Below are positions 19,304 through 29,643 of a DNA stretch of 64,000 bases, piece after piece. The stretch comes from Acinetobacter tjernbergiae DSM 14971 = CIP 107465 (GTDB lineage Bacteria > Pseudomonadota > Gammaproteobacteria > Pseudomonadales > Moraxellaceae). The position numbers and the translations under genes are program-made. The stretch is taken from NCBI RefSeq assembly GCF_000374425.1, contig NZ_KB894362.1, forward strand, positions 62,001 to 126,000, written 5' to 3'. How positions within the stretch are numbered: the stretch's first letter is position 1; the number at the start of each line of letters is the position of its first letter. The notes under the pieces were generated by a model, which saw nothing but the letters and a program-made list of their open reading frames with translations, was not told the DNA's origin and did no database searches.

Positions 19304-22300
19304 TTAAAAATTCCCCGTTAATGTGTGAATACCGTCCATGTTGATGCCATCACCAATAATTTCTATTTCGATGCTATCCGACTGTTTTGGTTTATTTGTT
19401 TGTGGAGCAAAATGAATCGCTCGCTGATATGGATTACCTAATAAATCATGCCAAATGGAGAGATCAGGTTGGCTCGGTTTTTCAGGTACGATAGGTGGTT
19501 TTGGATCGACCAATGGCGCTTCAATTTTCAACATTCCAGCAGTAAATGTCAGATCATAGTTCTGATCATGACCACTGACCTGATTCTGATAGTTCCCTGT
19601 TGAAATGGCGCTTGCACCTGTCGCCGTTACATTTGTTAAAACTTCAGTACTTTCCCCATTCACTAAACCTTGAGCAGTGAAACCAGTGACTTGTTGTTGC
19701 TGACCGTTATAAGTCGTCGTTAAACTATTACCAATGACTTGTGCTTTGGCTTTTGCAATATTCGCTTGCGTTTGACTATTGGCTTGTAAGCTATAGTTGC
19801 CTGCATCTGTACCAGTTAAATTGCCTGATACATTTACATTCTTGTTTGAACCCGCATTTTTATCAACAAACTGTCCTTGCGCATTCAGATTGACTTGATC
19901 ACCTGTGATCAAACCATTCAAGCTGCCATTGACAATGGCACTGGTTGTACCGTCATAAACTTTATCTTGTGCTGTTAATACACCTGTAATTTGTTTCTTG
20001 CTGATATTGGCTTGTGCGGATGTATTCGCTGCAAGATCATAGTTGCCTGCATCTGTACCCGTTAAGTTTCCAGATACATTTACATTCTTGTTTGAGCCTG
20101 CATTTTTATCCGCAAACTGTCCTTGGGCATTTAGGTTGACTTGGTCACCTGTGATCAAGCCGTTCAAACTACCATTTACAATCGCACTGGTCGTACCGTC
20201 ATAAACTTTATCTTGAGCAGTAATGCTGCCTGTGACTTGTTTCTTGCTAATGTTGGCAGTCACTTGTCCATTAGTGGTAAGTTCATAGTTGCCTGCATCT
20301 AATCCGACCAAGCTACTTGAAGCCGTGACAACTTTGTTCTGACCTGCATTCTTATCTACAAACTGTCCTGTTGTACCAACACTGACTTGGTCGCCAGTGA
20401 TTACACCACCTGCGTTTAATGCACCATTTACAATCGCACTGGTTGTACCGTCATACACTTTGTCTTGAGCGGTTAATACACCTGTAATTTGTTTCTTGCT
20501 AATGTTGGCTTGTGCGGATGTATTCGCTGCAAGATCGTAGTTACCTGCATCTGTACCAGTTAAATTGCCTGATACATTTACATTTTTATTCGAACCTGCA
20601 TTTTTATCGGCAAATTGTCCTTGCGCATTCAGGTTGACTTGATCACCTGTGATCAGACCATTCAAGCTACCATTTACAATTGCATTGGTTGTACCGTCAT
20701 AGACTTTATCTTGAACAGTCAATACACCTGTAATTTGCTTCTTGCTAATGTTGGCTTGAGTCTGACTATTGGCTTGCAAACTATAGTTTGCCGCATCTGT
20801 ACCAGTTAAATTGCCTGATACATTTACATTCTTGTTTGAACCCGCATTTTTATCAACAAACTGCCCTTGCGCATTTAGGTTGACTTGGTCGCCTGTGATG
20901 ACACCACCTGCGTTTAATGCACCATTTACAATCGCATTGGTCGTACCATCGTAAACTTTGTCCTGAGCAGTAATGCTGCCTGTAATTTGTTTCTTGCTAA
21001 TGTTGGCTTGTACTGATGTATTCGCTGCAAGATCATAGTTCGCTGCATCTGTACCACTTAGATTGCCTGATACATTAACCGTCTTATTTGAGCCTGCATT
21101 TTTATCTGCAAATTGTCCTTGGGCATTGAGGTTAACTTGGTCGCCTGTGATCAAACCATTCAAGCTACCGTTTAAAGTCGCACTGGTTGTGCCATCGTAA
21201 ACTTTGTCTTGAGCAGTGATGCTGCCTGTGATTTGCTTTTTACTGATACTCGCTTGAGTCTGGCTATTGGCTTGTAAGCTATAGTTTGCCGCATCTGTAC
21301 CCGTTAAATTACCTGATACATTTACATTCTTGTTTGAACCTGCATTTTTATCTGCAAATTGTCCTTGCGCATTCAGGTTGACTTGGTCACCTGTGATCAA
21401 ACCATTCAAGCTGCCATTTACAATCGCACTAGTTGTACCATCGTAAACTTTATCTTGAGCAGTGATGCTGCCTGTGATTTGTTTCTTGCTAATGTTGGCT
21501 TGTGCAGATGTATTCGCTGCAAGATCGTAGTTACCCGCATCTGTACCACTTAAATTACCTGATACATTTACATTTTTGTTTGAACCTGCATTTTTATCTA
21601 CAAACTGTCCTTGCGCATTCAGGTTGACTTGGTCACCTGTGATTAAGCCGTTCAAGCTACCATTTACAATTGCACTGGTTGTACCATCGTAAACTTTATC
21701 CTGAGCGGTCAACACACCTGTGATTTGCTTCTTACTGATGTTGGCTTGTGCTGATGTATTCGCTGCAAGATCGTAGTTGCCTGCATCTGTACCACTGAGA
21801 TTGCCTGATACATTTACAGTTTTATTCGAAGCTGCATTTTTATCGGCAAACTGTCCTTGGGCATTTAGGTTAACTTGGTCGCCTATAATTAAACCATTCA
21901 AGCTACCATTCACAATCGCACTGGTCGTACCGTCGTAAACCTTGTCTTGTGCTGTTAATACACCTGTGATCTGCTTCTTGCTAATGTTGGCAGTGACTTG
22001 TCCATTGGTGGTGAGTTCATAGTTGCCTGCGTCCAATCCAACTAAGCTACTTGAAGCCGTGACAACTTTGTTCTGACCTGCGTTCTTATCTACAAATTGC
22101 CCTGTTGTTCCAACACTGACTTGATCGCCTGTGATGACACCGCCTGCATTCAAACTACCATTTACAATTGCATTGGTTGTACCGTCATAGACTTTATCTT
22201 GAGCTGTTAATACGCCTGTAATTTGCTTCTTGCTAATGCTGGCTTGTGCTGATGTATTAGCGGCAAGATCGTAGTTGCCTGCATCTGTACCACTTAAATT

Positions 22301-25300
22301 GCCTGATACATTTACATTCTTGTTTGAGCCTGCATTTTTATCGGAAAATTGTCCTTGCGCATTCAGGTTGACTTGGTCGCCTGTGATTAAGCCGTTCAAG
22401 CTACCATTTACAATTGCACTGGTTGTACCATCGTAAACTTTGTCTTGAGCAGTAATGCTGCCTGTGACTTGCTTTTTACTGATATTCGCTTGAGTCTGAC
22501 TATTCGCTTGTAGGCTATAGTTGGCTGCATCTGTACCCGTTAAATTACCTGATACATTTACAGTTTTATTCAAAGCTGCATTTTTATCTGCAAACTGCCC
22601 TTGTGCATTTAAGTTGACTTGGTCGCCTGTAATCAAACCGTTCAAGCTACCATTGACGATCGCACTGGTTGTGCCATTGTAAACTTTGTCCTGAGCCGTG
22701 ATGCTGCCTGTGATTTGCTTCTTGCTAATACTCGCTTGTGCGGATGTATTCGCTGCAAGATCGTAGTTACCCGCATCTGTACCACTTAAATTACCTGATA
22801 CATTTACATTCTTGTTTGAGCCTACATTTTTATCTACAAACTGTCCTTGCGCATTCAGGTTGACTTGGTCACCTGTGATTAAGCCGTTCAAGCTACCATT
22901 TACAATTGCACTGGTTGTACCATCGTAAACTTTGTCCTGAGCAGTAATGCTGCCTGTGACTTGCTTCTTGCTGATGTTGGCTTGAGTCTGACTATTGGCT
23001 TGCAAGCTATAGTTACCCGCATCTGTACCACTTAAATTGCCTGATACATTTACATTCTTGTTTGAACCTGCATTTTTATCGGCAAATTGTCCTTGCGCAT
23101 TCAGGTTGACTTGGTCGCCTGTGATCAGACCGTTCAAACTACCGTTTACAATCGCACTGGTTGTGCCGTCATAAACTTTATCTTGAGCGGTGATGCTGCC
23201 TGTGACTTGTTTCTTGCTAATGTTGGCTGTCACTTGTCCGCTAGTACTTAACTCATAGTTGCCTGCATCTAACCCAACCAAGCTACTTGAAGCCGTAACA
23301 ACTTTATTTTGACCTGCATTCTTATCTACAAATTGCCCTGTTGTACCAACACTGACTTGATCGCCTGCGATCACATCACTTGCATTCAAGCTACCATTTA
23401 CGATCGCGCTGGTTGTACCGTCGTAAACTTTGTCTTGAGCAGTCAACACACCTGTAATTTGTTTCTTGCTGATACTCGCTTGAGTCTGACTATTGGCTTG
23501 TAAGCTATAGTTCGCCGCATCTGTACCACTTAAATTGCCCGATACATTTACATTCTTGTTTGAACCTGCATTTTTATCTGCAAATTGTCCTTGCGCATTG
23601 AGGTTGACTTGGTCACCTGTAATCAAACCATTCAAGCTGCCATTTACAATCGCACTGGTTGTACCATCGTAAACTTTGTCTTGAGCAGTCAACACACCTG
23701 TAATTTGTTTCTTGCTGATACTCGCTTGAGTCTGACTATTGGCTTGTAAGCTATAGTTGGCTGCATCTGTACCCGTTAAATTACCTGATACATTTACATT
23801 CTTGTTTGAACCTGCATTTTTATCCGCAAACTGTCCTTGGGCATTCAGGTTGACTTGGTCACCTGTAATTAAGCCGTTCAAACTACCATTGACGATCGCA
23901 CTGGTTGTACCGTCATACACTTTGTCTTGAGCAGTGATGCTGCCTGTGACTTGCTTCTTGCTGATGTTGGCTTGTGCGGATGTATTCGCTGCAAGATCGT
24001 AGTTACCTGCATCTGTACCACTTAAATTACCTGATACATTAACCGTCTTATTCGAGCCTGCATTTTTATCCGCAAATTGTCCTTGCGCATTCAGGTTAAC
24101 TTGGTCGCCTGTGATCAAACCATTCAAGCTACCATTCACAATCGCACTGGTTGTACCGTCATAAACTTTATCTTGAGCAGTGATGCTGCCTGTGATTTGT
24201 TTCTTGCTGATACTCGCTTGGGTCTGACTATTGGCTTGTAAGCTATAGTTGCCTGCATCTGTACCACTTAAATTGCCTGATACATTTACATTCTTATTCG
24301 AACCTGCATTTTTATCAGCAAACTGTCCTTGCGCATTCAGGTTGACTTGGTCACCTGTAATTAAACCGTTCAAACTACCATTGACGATTGCATTGGTTGT
24401 ACCGTCGTAAACTTTGTCCTGAGCGGTTAATACACCTGTAATTTGTTTCTTGCTGATGTTGGCAGTGACTTGTCCATTGGTGGTGAGTTCATAGTTGCCT
24501 GCATCTGTACCACTTAAATTGCCTGATACATTTACATTCTTGTTTGAACCTGCATTTTTATCTGCAAATTGTCCTTGCGCATTCAGGTTGACTTGGTCAC
24601 CTGTGATCAAACCATTCAAACTACCATTTACAATCGCACTGGTTGTACCGTCATACACTTTATCTTGAGCGGTGATGCTACCTGTAATTTGTTTCTTTGC
24701 AATATCAAGTGAACCATTTTCATATACGATATTATAGTTCGTAGTTGATGCGGCTCCAGCTACAGTGTTGGTATAACTACCCGCATTTCGATCGCTCGCA
24801 CCAGACGCAGTAACGCTACTAAAGATATTTGCTTGATTGTTTGCATCATTACCTTTCAAGCCTGCAATCGTAAATCCAGCAACATTTTGTACCTGACCAT
24901 TATAGGTCGTTGCTAGGCTATTTCCCTTAATTGTGGCAGTGGCTTTGGTAATGGTATATGTGCCATTTACAAAGGTGAGATCGTAGTTTTTATCGCCTTT
25001 TGCTGCATTACTATAAGCAACAGCATGCACATAATTTCCGGCATCTTTACGTGTTGCAACAGCATTTACTGCCAGAACAGATTCAGTTTCTCCATCAACT
25101 AAACCATCGGCACGGAAACTATTAATTTGTTGGTTAAAACCATTATATTCACGTGTTTCATCCAGTGCATAAACCGTTGCTTTCTTTTTATTAATAACAA
25201 ACTTGCCATCAACATACGCGATGTCATAGTTTTTGGTGCTACTATTTTCGCCAGTCACCTTATTGGTATAAGTTCCTGCATCTTTACCTGAAGCACCTGT

Positions 25301-28300
25301 TATCGCGATATTTCCAAGTAAGGACTCAGCTTCCCCATTCACCAATCCATCAACCGTATAATGTGGATTGTTAATTGATTGAGTTTTACCGTTATAGATT
25401 GTTGAATCACTATTTCCAGTAATGGTCACCTTAGCTTTATTAATCGTTAAAGTGCCTTCATTGCCAATGAAATCATAGCCATGTTGGTTATCACTATAAT
25501 AAATTGCTTTATAAAGACCCGCATCCGTTCCACTGGTTTGACCATTGGCAGTATATTTGCTGCTGTCTAATCCCCAAACATCCGCAAAATGTTGCTCTTT
25601 ACCTGTATAGGTTGTGGTTTTATCCGTGACAGATAAATCTTTAGTCGTCAAAAAGCTTCGTAGTAAAGGTACGCTTAAACCGTCATAAATACGCCATGCT
25701 GTCTGTTTCCCTCCTAATTTGCTATCAGCATCAAGGAAAGTAAATTTAGACGCATCTTTCATTTCAGCATTGGTCAAACCAGAACTTGCACTACTCCCTG
25801 CGCTGGCATTTTGCAGCGTGGTCTCTTTATTCCAGTGACCATTACTCACGGTTGCGTTGTTATTATTTCCAACTAAACCACCAACCAGACTATTCCCTGT
25901 AACACGCCCAGTGGCATAGGCATTTTGGATCGTTGCTTGGTTTTGGTTACTTCCCACTAAGCCAGCAACATTGCTCAATCCACTCACAGCACCAGTTGCA
26001 TAGGTATCTTTAATGATTGCATTTTGATTAGTACCGACCAAACCACCAACCTGGTTCTGACCTGTAACTTGACTGGTTGAATATGCACTTTCTATTTTTG
26101 AACCATCTTGTTGCTGCCCAACCAATCCACCCACAGCATCACCCGTACCTACAACCGATCCAGTACTATAAATGCTATAAAGTTGTGAATTCTGTGTACT
26201 GTTTCCAACAACAGCACCCACATGGTTTTGACCTTTGATATTGCTATTCACAACACCAAAGTTTTTAAGATTGGCGTTCTGAATATAGCCAAATAAGCCA
26301 ACGTTATCCGTGGTTTCACGATAAATATATAAATCTAAAATTTGATGACCTAAACCATCTAATTTACCTGTAAAAGCGTGACTACTATCACCAAGCGGAT
26401 TAAAGCCAATACCATTTGCATCACCCCAAAACTGTGAGTTTTTGGCATCAATGTCATTACCCAGTAAGTAATTACCTGCAAGGTTTTGATTTATGTTTTG
26501 TAGTTGATTGAGGTTTTGGATAACGCTGTAGTAACCACCCAATTGATCTTGTTTGTTAACGACTTGGTTTGGACCAATGTGATCTTTAAAATACGGCGTG
26601 GTTTGATTATCAGCATTTGCCCAAATTTTATCAAAATCAAAGCCAACAAATTTATTGGCATTGAACATTTCATCACTGGTCAAACCACTGGTATTGACAC
26701 TGCCTGAACTGGTATCTAATCCTGTTTTATTTTTATCCCAATAACTATTGGTTACAACACCCTGAACATTTTTGCCGAGTAAACCACCGACTGCTGTTGT
26801 TCCGCTCACCTTTCCAAGTGCATAGGTATTTTCAATCTTTGCAGCAAGGTTTTCCCCTACTAAACCACCGACCCGATCAGTACCTGTGACCGCTCCAGTC
26901 GCATAAGCATTTTTAACCTCGGCGTCATAATAGTTATTTCCAACTAAACCACCGACATTTTGCTCACCAGTAACTGCCCCTGTTGCATAAGCATTATTGA
27001 TTGTACCACCATGATTGTTATCTCCAACTAGACCACCAACAATATCAGTACCATTCACATTTCCAGAGGCATAGACATTTTCGATAACGGCACCATCATT
27101 CCCCCCAACTAAACCACCAATATAGGTTGAGTTTTGTGCGCCAGTGACATTCCCCGTCGCATAAGCATTTTTAATAGTACTGCCATCAAAGTTTCCTCCA
27201 ACCAGACCACCAACAGTCCCATAACCTTGAACCGTTCCCGTATTAAATACATTCTCAACCAGACTCTGATGTGTACTTTGCCCGACCAAGCCGCCAACAA
27301 AACTGTCACCAATGACTGAACCGCCAACCAAACCGACGTTACGAATGACAGCACCATCAATATGCCCAAACAATCCAACGTCATAACTATAGGGGCGATT
27401 GATCGTGAGATGACTCACTGTATGCCCTAAACCATCAAAACTCCCTGTAAAATAATCAAATTCATTACCAAGTGGATTAAAGCCTTTTTCGTCTCCAACA
27501 CCCCAATCTTTGGTCACCGTCGCATCAATATCCGTTCCGAGTACGTAATTACCGGCCAGCGCATTATTGATATTTTGTAAAGCCTGTAAATCAGTCACAA
27601 CCTTATAATCAATACGCTTGCTGACATCCGTACCTTTTTGCGTGCTAAAATTTTGCCCTGCTTTTAAATTTATCTTCGCGCCATTTTTAATATAATAATT
27701 GGCACTCTCACTCCCATTTTGCCCATATAACAACACCACTTTACCATCTTGGTTTTGTGCCGTAATACTGGCATTCACATTAATATCGTTATGTGCTTTT
27801 AGCGTCAGTGTGGTGTCTTTATTCCATGTAACTGCAGCATTAACATTGATATCCCCCTTTTCTGACCCTGCATTTTGTGTTTCTAAAATGACTGAGGTGC
27901 TATTCAAATTATTTTGTAAGGTCGTTGCACCAATACCACTACCCGTTTGAGCAGCCGAGCCAGCATTGATACTAAAATTAGTTGGGTCAATCAGCCACGT
28001 TCCTGTTTTACCGCCATCAGATAAAGTCGAAACGTGCGTACTATCTGCAATTTTCACCTGTGCGGCACTGGTTTCAATAAAACCACCTGCCTGACCATTG
28101 AGACCTTCTGATTTTAAAATACCACTGACATTGGTTGTGCCTTGTTGCATATCCGCAAGCAAAACAATTTCACCTTTGGCATTTTGACTCAAACGATTGG
28201 CTTCAATAATACCGCTATGATTCACCACGGCTTTGCTTAAGCTATCTTTGGCTTTTGCAGTTAAATAAATTGCACCGTTATTGGCAAGAATCGCGCCACG

Positions 28301-29092
28301 GTTATCAATCAGACCTTGCAAAGTTCCAATTTCAACTTTGTATTCAGTCAGTTGACCATCTTGTAATTTTAAAGTGACTTGATCTGCTGCGGTTAAATGG
28401 ATCACACCATTATGTGCCTGAATCTGCCCTTCATTGATGACGGTTGGTGCAATAAAAGCGATGACACCACCATTGGCAATAACCGAGCCATAGTTCTCAA
28501 TACTGGCAGCATTCCCTTGATTTTGAAGCTTAAATTTTCCACTAATAATATCACTATCTGTGACATTCAATGTCGATGCAACAATCCCACCGACATTGAC
28601 TTGTGCCGTTTTAGAGAAAATCACACCATTCGGATTCAATAAAAAAACTTGCCCGTTGGCATTCAGTTTTCCCATGATTTGACTGGCATTACTATCCAAA
28701 ACACGATTCACCGCAATCGAAGATGTATTTGGCTGATAGAAATTGACCGTCGCATTTTGTCCAATATTAAAACTATCCCATTGGATGCCTACATTTTGAC
28801 TATTTTGATGGACATTTAACGTATTATTATTTTGACTGACTTGTGCTGAACCCACAGTGACACTGCCGCCAGTTGGCAATTGTACATCAGATACTCCCGC
28901 CCAAAGCGAGATCGGAAGCAAGGCTAAACTTAATAAAGATAAACGTAGGGTCTGAAACCAAGTTTTTGTCTCTTTAACATGCCCTGTCACCTTTGAACTC
29001 TGACCGCCTCGCGAATGACTTCGTGTTAATTCCGAAGTCACCTGCCAACAACCTAGACTCTTATTCCATACCGTCTTATAGACTTTATTCAT
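19304..29092 (-). CDS. Giant TpsA exoprotein: filamentous haemagglutinin-type with GLUG, MBG and YDG repeats
   Basis: A 3262-residue protein. Residues 1-66 are an extended signal peptide of the ESPR type (MNKVYKTVWNKSLGCW start). About 66-480 is the TPS secretion/haemagglutination-activity domain, with NPNGVIF. Two blocks of GLUG motifs (VGGLVG...) lie at about 565-800 and 935-1080, four MBG-type domains at about 1150-1460, then 20 YDG repeats (about 1463-3112), a last MBG domain and a Pro-rich tail. The TpsB gene follows directly. It is probably a surface or released adhesin. There is no recognisable C-terminal toxin domain. Copy number in the repeat region depends on correct assembly. Confidence 0.93.
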   Translation of the reverse strand: MNKVYKTVWNKSLGCWQVTSELTRSHSRGGQSSKVTGHVKETKTWFQTLRLSLLSLALLPISLWAGVSDVQLPTGGSVTVGSAQVSQNNNTLNVHQNSQNVGIQWDSFNIGQNATVNFYQPNTSSIAVNRVLDSNASQIMGKLNANGQVFLLNPNGVIFSKTAQVNVGGIVASTLNVTDSDIISGKFKLQNQGNAASIENYGSVIANGGVIAFIAPTVINEGQIQAHNGVIHLTAADQVTLKLQDGQLTEYKVEIGTLQGLIDNRGAILANNGAIYLTAKAKDSLSKAVVNHSGIIEANRLSQNAKGEIVLLADMQQGTTNVSGILKSEGLNGQAGGFIETSAAQVKIADSTHVSTLSDGGKTGTWLIDPTNFSINAGSAAQTGSGIGATTLQNNLNSTSVILETQNAGSEKGDINVNAAVTWNKDTTLTLKAHNDINVNASITAQNQDGKVVLLYGQNGSESANYYIKNGAKINLKAGQNFSTQKGTDVSKRIDYKVVTDLQALQNINNALAGNYVLGTDIDATVTKDWGVGDEKGFNPLGNEFDYFTGSFDGLGHTVSHLTINRPYSYDVGLFGHIDGAVIRNVGLVGGSVIGDSFVGGLVGQSTHQSLVENVFNTGTVQGYGTVGGLVGGNFDGSTIKNAYATGNVTGAQNSTYIGGLVGGNDGAVIENVYASGNVNGTDIVGGLVGDNNHGGTINNAYATGAVTGEQNVGGLVGNNYYDAEVKNAYATGAVTGTDRVGGLVGENLAAKIENTYALGKVSGTTAVGGLLGKNVQGVVTNSYWDKNKTGLDTSSGSVNTSGLTSDEMFNANKFVGFDFDKIWANADNQTTPYFKDHIGPNQVVNKQDQLGGYYSVIQNLNQLQNINQNLAGNYLLGNDIDAKNSQFWGDANGIGFNPLGDSSHAFTGKLDGLGHQILDLYIYRETTDNVGLFGYIQNANLKNFGVVNSNIKGQNHVGAVVGNSTQNSQLYSIYSTGSVVGTGDAVGGLVGQQQDGSKIESAYSTSQVTGQNQVGGLVGTNQNAIIKDTYATGAVSGLSNVAGLVGSNQNQATIQNAYATGRVTGNSLVGGLVGNNNNATVSNGHWNKETTLQNASAGSSASSGLTNAEMKDASKFTFLDADSKLGGKQTAWRIYDGLSVPLLRSFLTTKDLSVTDKTTTYTGKEQHFADVWGLDSSKYTANGQTSGTDAGLYKAIYYSDNQHGYDFIGNEGTLTINKAKVTITGNSDSTIYNGKTQSINNPHYTVDGLVNGEAESLLGNIAITGASGKDAGTYTNKVTGENSSTKNYDIAYVDGKFVINKKKATVYALDETREYNGFNQQINSFRADGLVDGETESVLAVNAVATRKDAGNYVHAVAYSNAAKGDKNYDLTFVNGTYTITKATATIKGNSLATTYNGQVQNVAGFTIAGLKGNDANNQANIFSSVTASGASDRNAGSYTNTVAGAASTTNYNIVYENGSLDIAKKQITGSITAQDKVYDGTTSAIVNGSLNGLITGDQVNLNAQGQFADKNAGSNKNVNVSGNLSGTDAGNYELTTNGQVTANISKKQITGVLTAQDKVYDGTTNAIVNGSLNGLITGDQVNLNAQGQFADKNAGSNKNVNVSGNLSGTDAGNYSLQANSQTQASISKKQITGSITAQDKVYDGTTSAIVNGSLNGLITGDQVNLNAQGQFADKNAGSNKTVNVSGNLSGTDAGNYDLAANTSAQANISKKQVTGSITAQDKVYDGTTSAIVNGSLNGLITGDQVNLNAQGQFADKNAGSNKNVNVSGNLTGTDAANYSLQANSQTQASISKKQITGVLTAQDKVYDGTTSAIVNGSLNGLITGDQVNLNAQGQFADKNAGSNKNVNVSGNLSGTDAANYSLQANSQTQASISKKQITGVLTAQDKVYDGTTSAIVNGSLNASDVIAGDQVSVGTTGQFVDKNAGQNKVVTASSSLVGLDAGNYELSTSGQVTANISKKQVTGSITAQDKVYDGTTSAIVNGSLNGLITGDQVNLNAQGQFADKNAGSNKNVNVSGNLSGTDAGNYSLQANSQTQANISKKQVTGSITAQDKVYDGTTSAIVNGSLNGLITGDQVNLNAQGQFVDKNVGSNKNVNVSGNLSGTDAGNYDLAANTSAQASISKKQITGSITAQDKVYNGTTSAIVNGSLNGLITGDQVNLNAQGQFADKNAALNKTVNVSGNLTGTDAANYSLQANSQTQANISKKQVTGSITAQDKVYDGTTSAIVNGSLNGLITGDQVNLNAQGQFSDKNAGSNKNVNVSGNLSGTDAGNYDLAANTSAQASISKKQITGVLTAQDKVYDGTTNAIVNGSLNAGGVITGDQVSVGTTGQFVDKNAGQNKVVTASSSLVGLDAGNYELTTNGQVTANISKKQITGVLTAQDKVYDGTTSAIVNGSLNGLIIGDQVNLNAQGQFADKNAASNKTVNVSGNLSGTDAGNYDLAANTSAQANISKKQITGVLTAQDKVYDGTTSAIVNGSLNGLITGDQVNLNAQGQFVDKNAGSNKNVNVSGNLSGTDAGNYDLAANTSAQANISKKQITGSITAQDKVYDGTTSAIVNGSLNGLITGDQVNLNAQGQFADKNAGSNKNVNVSGNLTGTDAANYSLQANSQTQASISKKQITGSITAQDKVYDGTTSATLNGSLNGLITGDQVNLNAQGQFADKNAGSNKTVNVSGNLSGTDAANYDLAANTSVQANISKKQITGSITAQDKVYDGTTNAIVNGALNAGGVITGDQVNLNAQGQFVDKNAGSNKNVNVSGNLTGTDAANYSLQANSQTQANISKKQITGVLTVQDKVYDGTTNAIVNGSLNGLITGDQVNLNAQGQFADKNAGSNKNVNVSGNLTGTDAGNYDLAANTSAQANISKKQITGVLTAQDKVYDGTTSAIVNGALNAGGVITGDQVSVGTTGQFVDKNAGQNKVVTASSSLVGLDAGNYELTTNGQVTANISKKQVTGSITAQDKVYDGTTSAIVNGSLNGLITGDQVNLNAQGQFADKNAGSNKNVNVSGNLTGTDAGNYDLAANTSAQANISKKQITGVLTAQDKVYDGTTSAIVNGSLNGLITGDQVNLNAQGQFVDKNAGSNKNVNVSGNLTGTDAGNYSLQANSQTQANIAKAKAQVIGNSLTTTYNGQQQQVTGFTAQGLVNGESTEVLTNVTATGASAISTGNYQNQVSGHDQNYDLTFTAGMLKIEAPLVDPKPPIVPEKPSQPDLSIWHDLLGNPYQRAIHFAPQTNKPKQSDSIEIEIIGDGINMDGIHTLTGNF
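19755..24705 (-). repeat. Array of 20 YDG-domain repeats (about 246 bp each)
   Basis: I count 20 units of 82-84 residues, each with a core such as AQDKVYDGTTSAIVNGSLNG and then a GDQV...GQF.DKNAG segment. Units differ mainly in a few blocks: an SVGTTGQFVDKNAGQNKVVT class (units 6, 11, 18) and three alternative ends (SLQANSQTQ, DLAANTSAQ, ELTTNGQVT). Ends and middles are shuffled relative to each other, which points to recombination between units. The array accounts for about half of the exoprotein. Confidence 0.95.
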
Positions 29093-29643
29093 CTCTACGC
29101 CACCCCAAAATTAAATATTAGCGCTAAATTTTAAATTTCCATCTCATTTTAATTTTCAATAAAATGGACTTAAAAAAATAATTTATGTGTGTTTGATATC
29201 ATTTTAGATAAAACAAAGATAATAAAAGCACATTATTTTTAAACAATAAGCATATTTAAAAATAACAAATACCAAAACACATAAAATCAGCACAAAGATA
29301 CAATATTTATATTTATTTTAAAACCACATTGTTTTTTAATTAATAAAATTAAAATAAATATTAATTTTAGATGAATTTTAAAAACACACCCAAAAGGTTA
29401 TAATATTTGTTAAAAAATGCCAATAAATGTCACACAATAACAATATCTTAATATACAACAATACCTCACACATATTTTATATTTATAAAAATTCAATAAC
29501 ACTTAAACAAAAAAACAAGAACAGCATCACATAATAAAATAATCATTTTATTTATTACTTATATACTCAGCAATTCAATTTAAGTTATATTATTTTAAAT
29601 CTAATATTTTATTTAATATCTTATTCATTTGGTTAATCTAAAT
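29093..29643. promoter_or_regulatory. Very AT-rich divergent control region
   Basis: About 550 bases of extremely AT-rich DNA between the divergent exoprotein and metalloprotease genes. It has long A and T runs and several TATAAT-like hexamers, so no single promoter can be chosen. Such sequence is typical of silencer (H-NS-type) targets. No reading frame or RNA gene is visible. Confidence 0.5.

Noticed and set aside
19304..19600. A contact-dependent toxin domain at the end of TpsA
   Set aside because: The tail is a Pro-rich linker and a short acidic end with no VENN or other toxin border motif and no immunity gene behind it.
19755..24705. Tandem repeats as a CRISPR or satellite array
   Set aside because: Units are about 246 bp without spacers and stay in frame inside a single protein; they are YDG domains.
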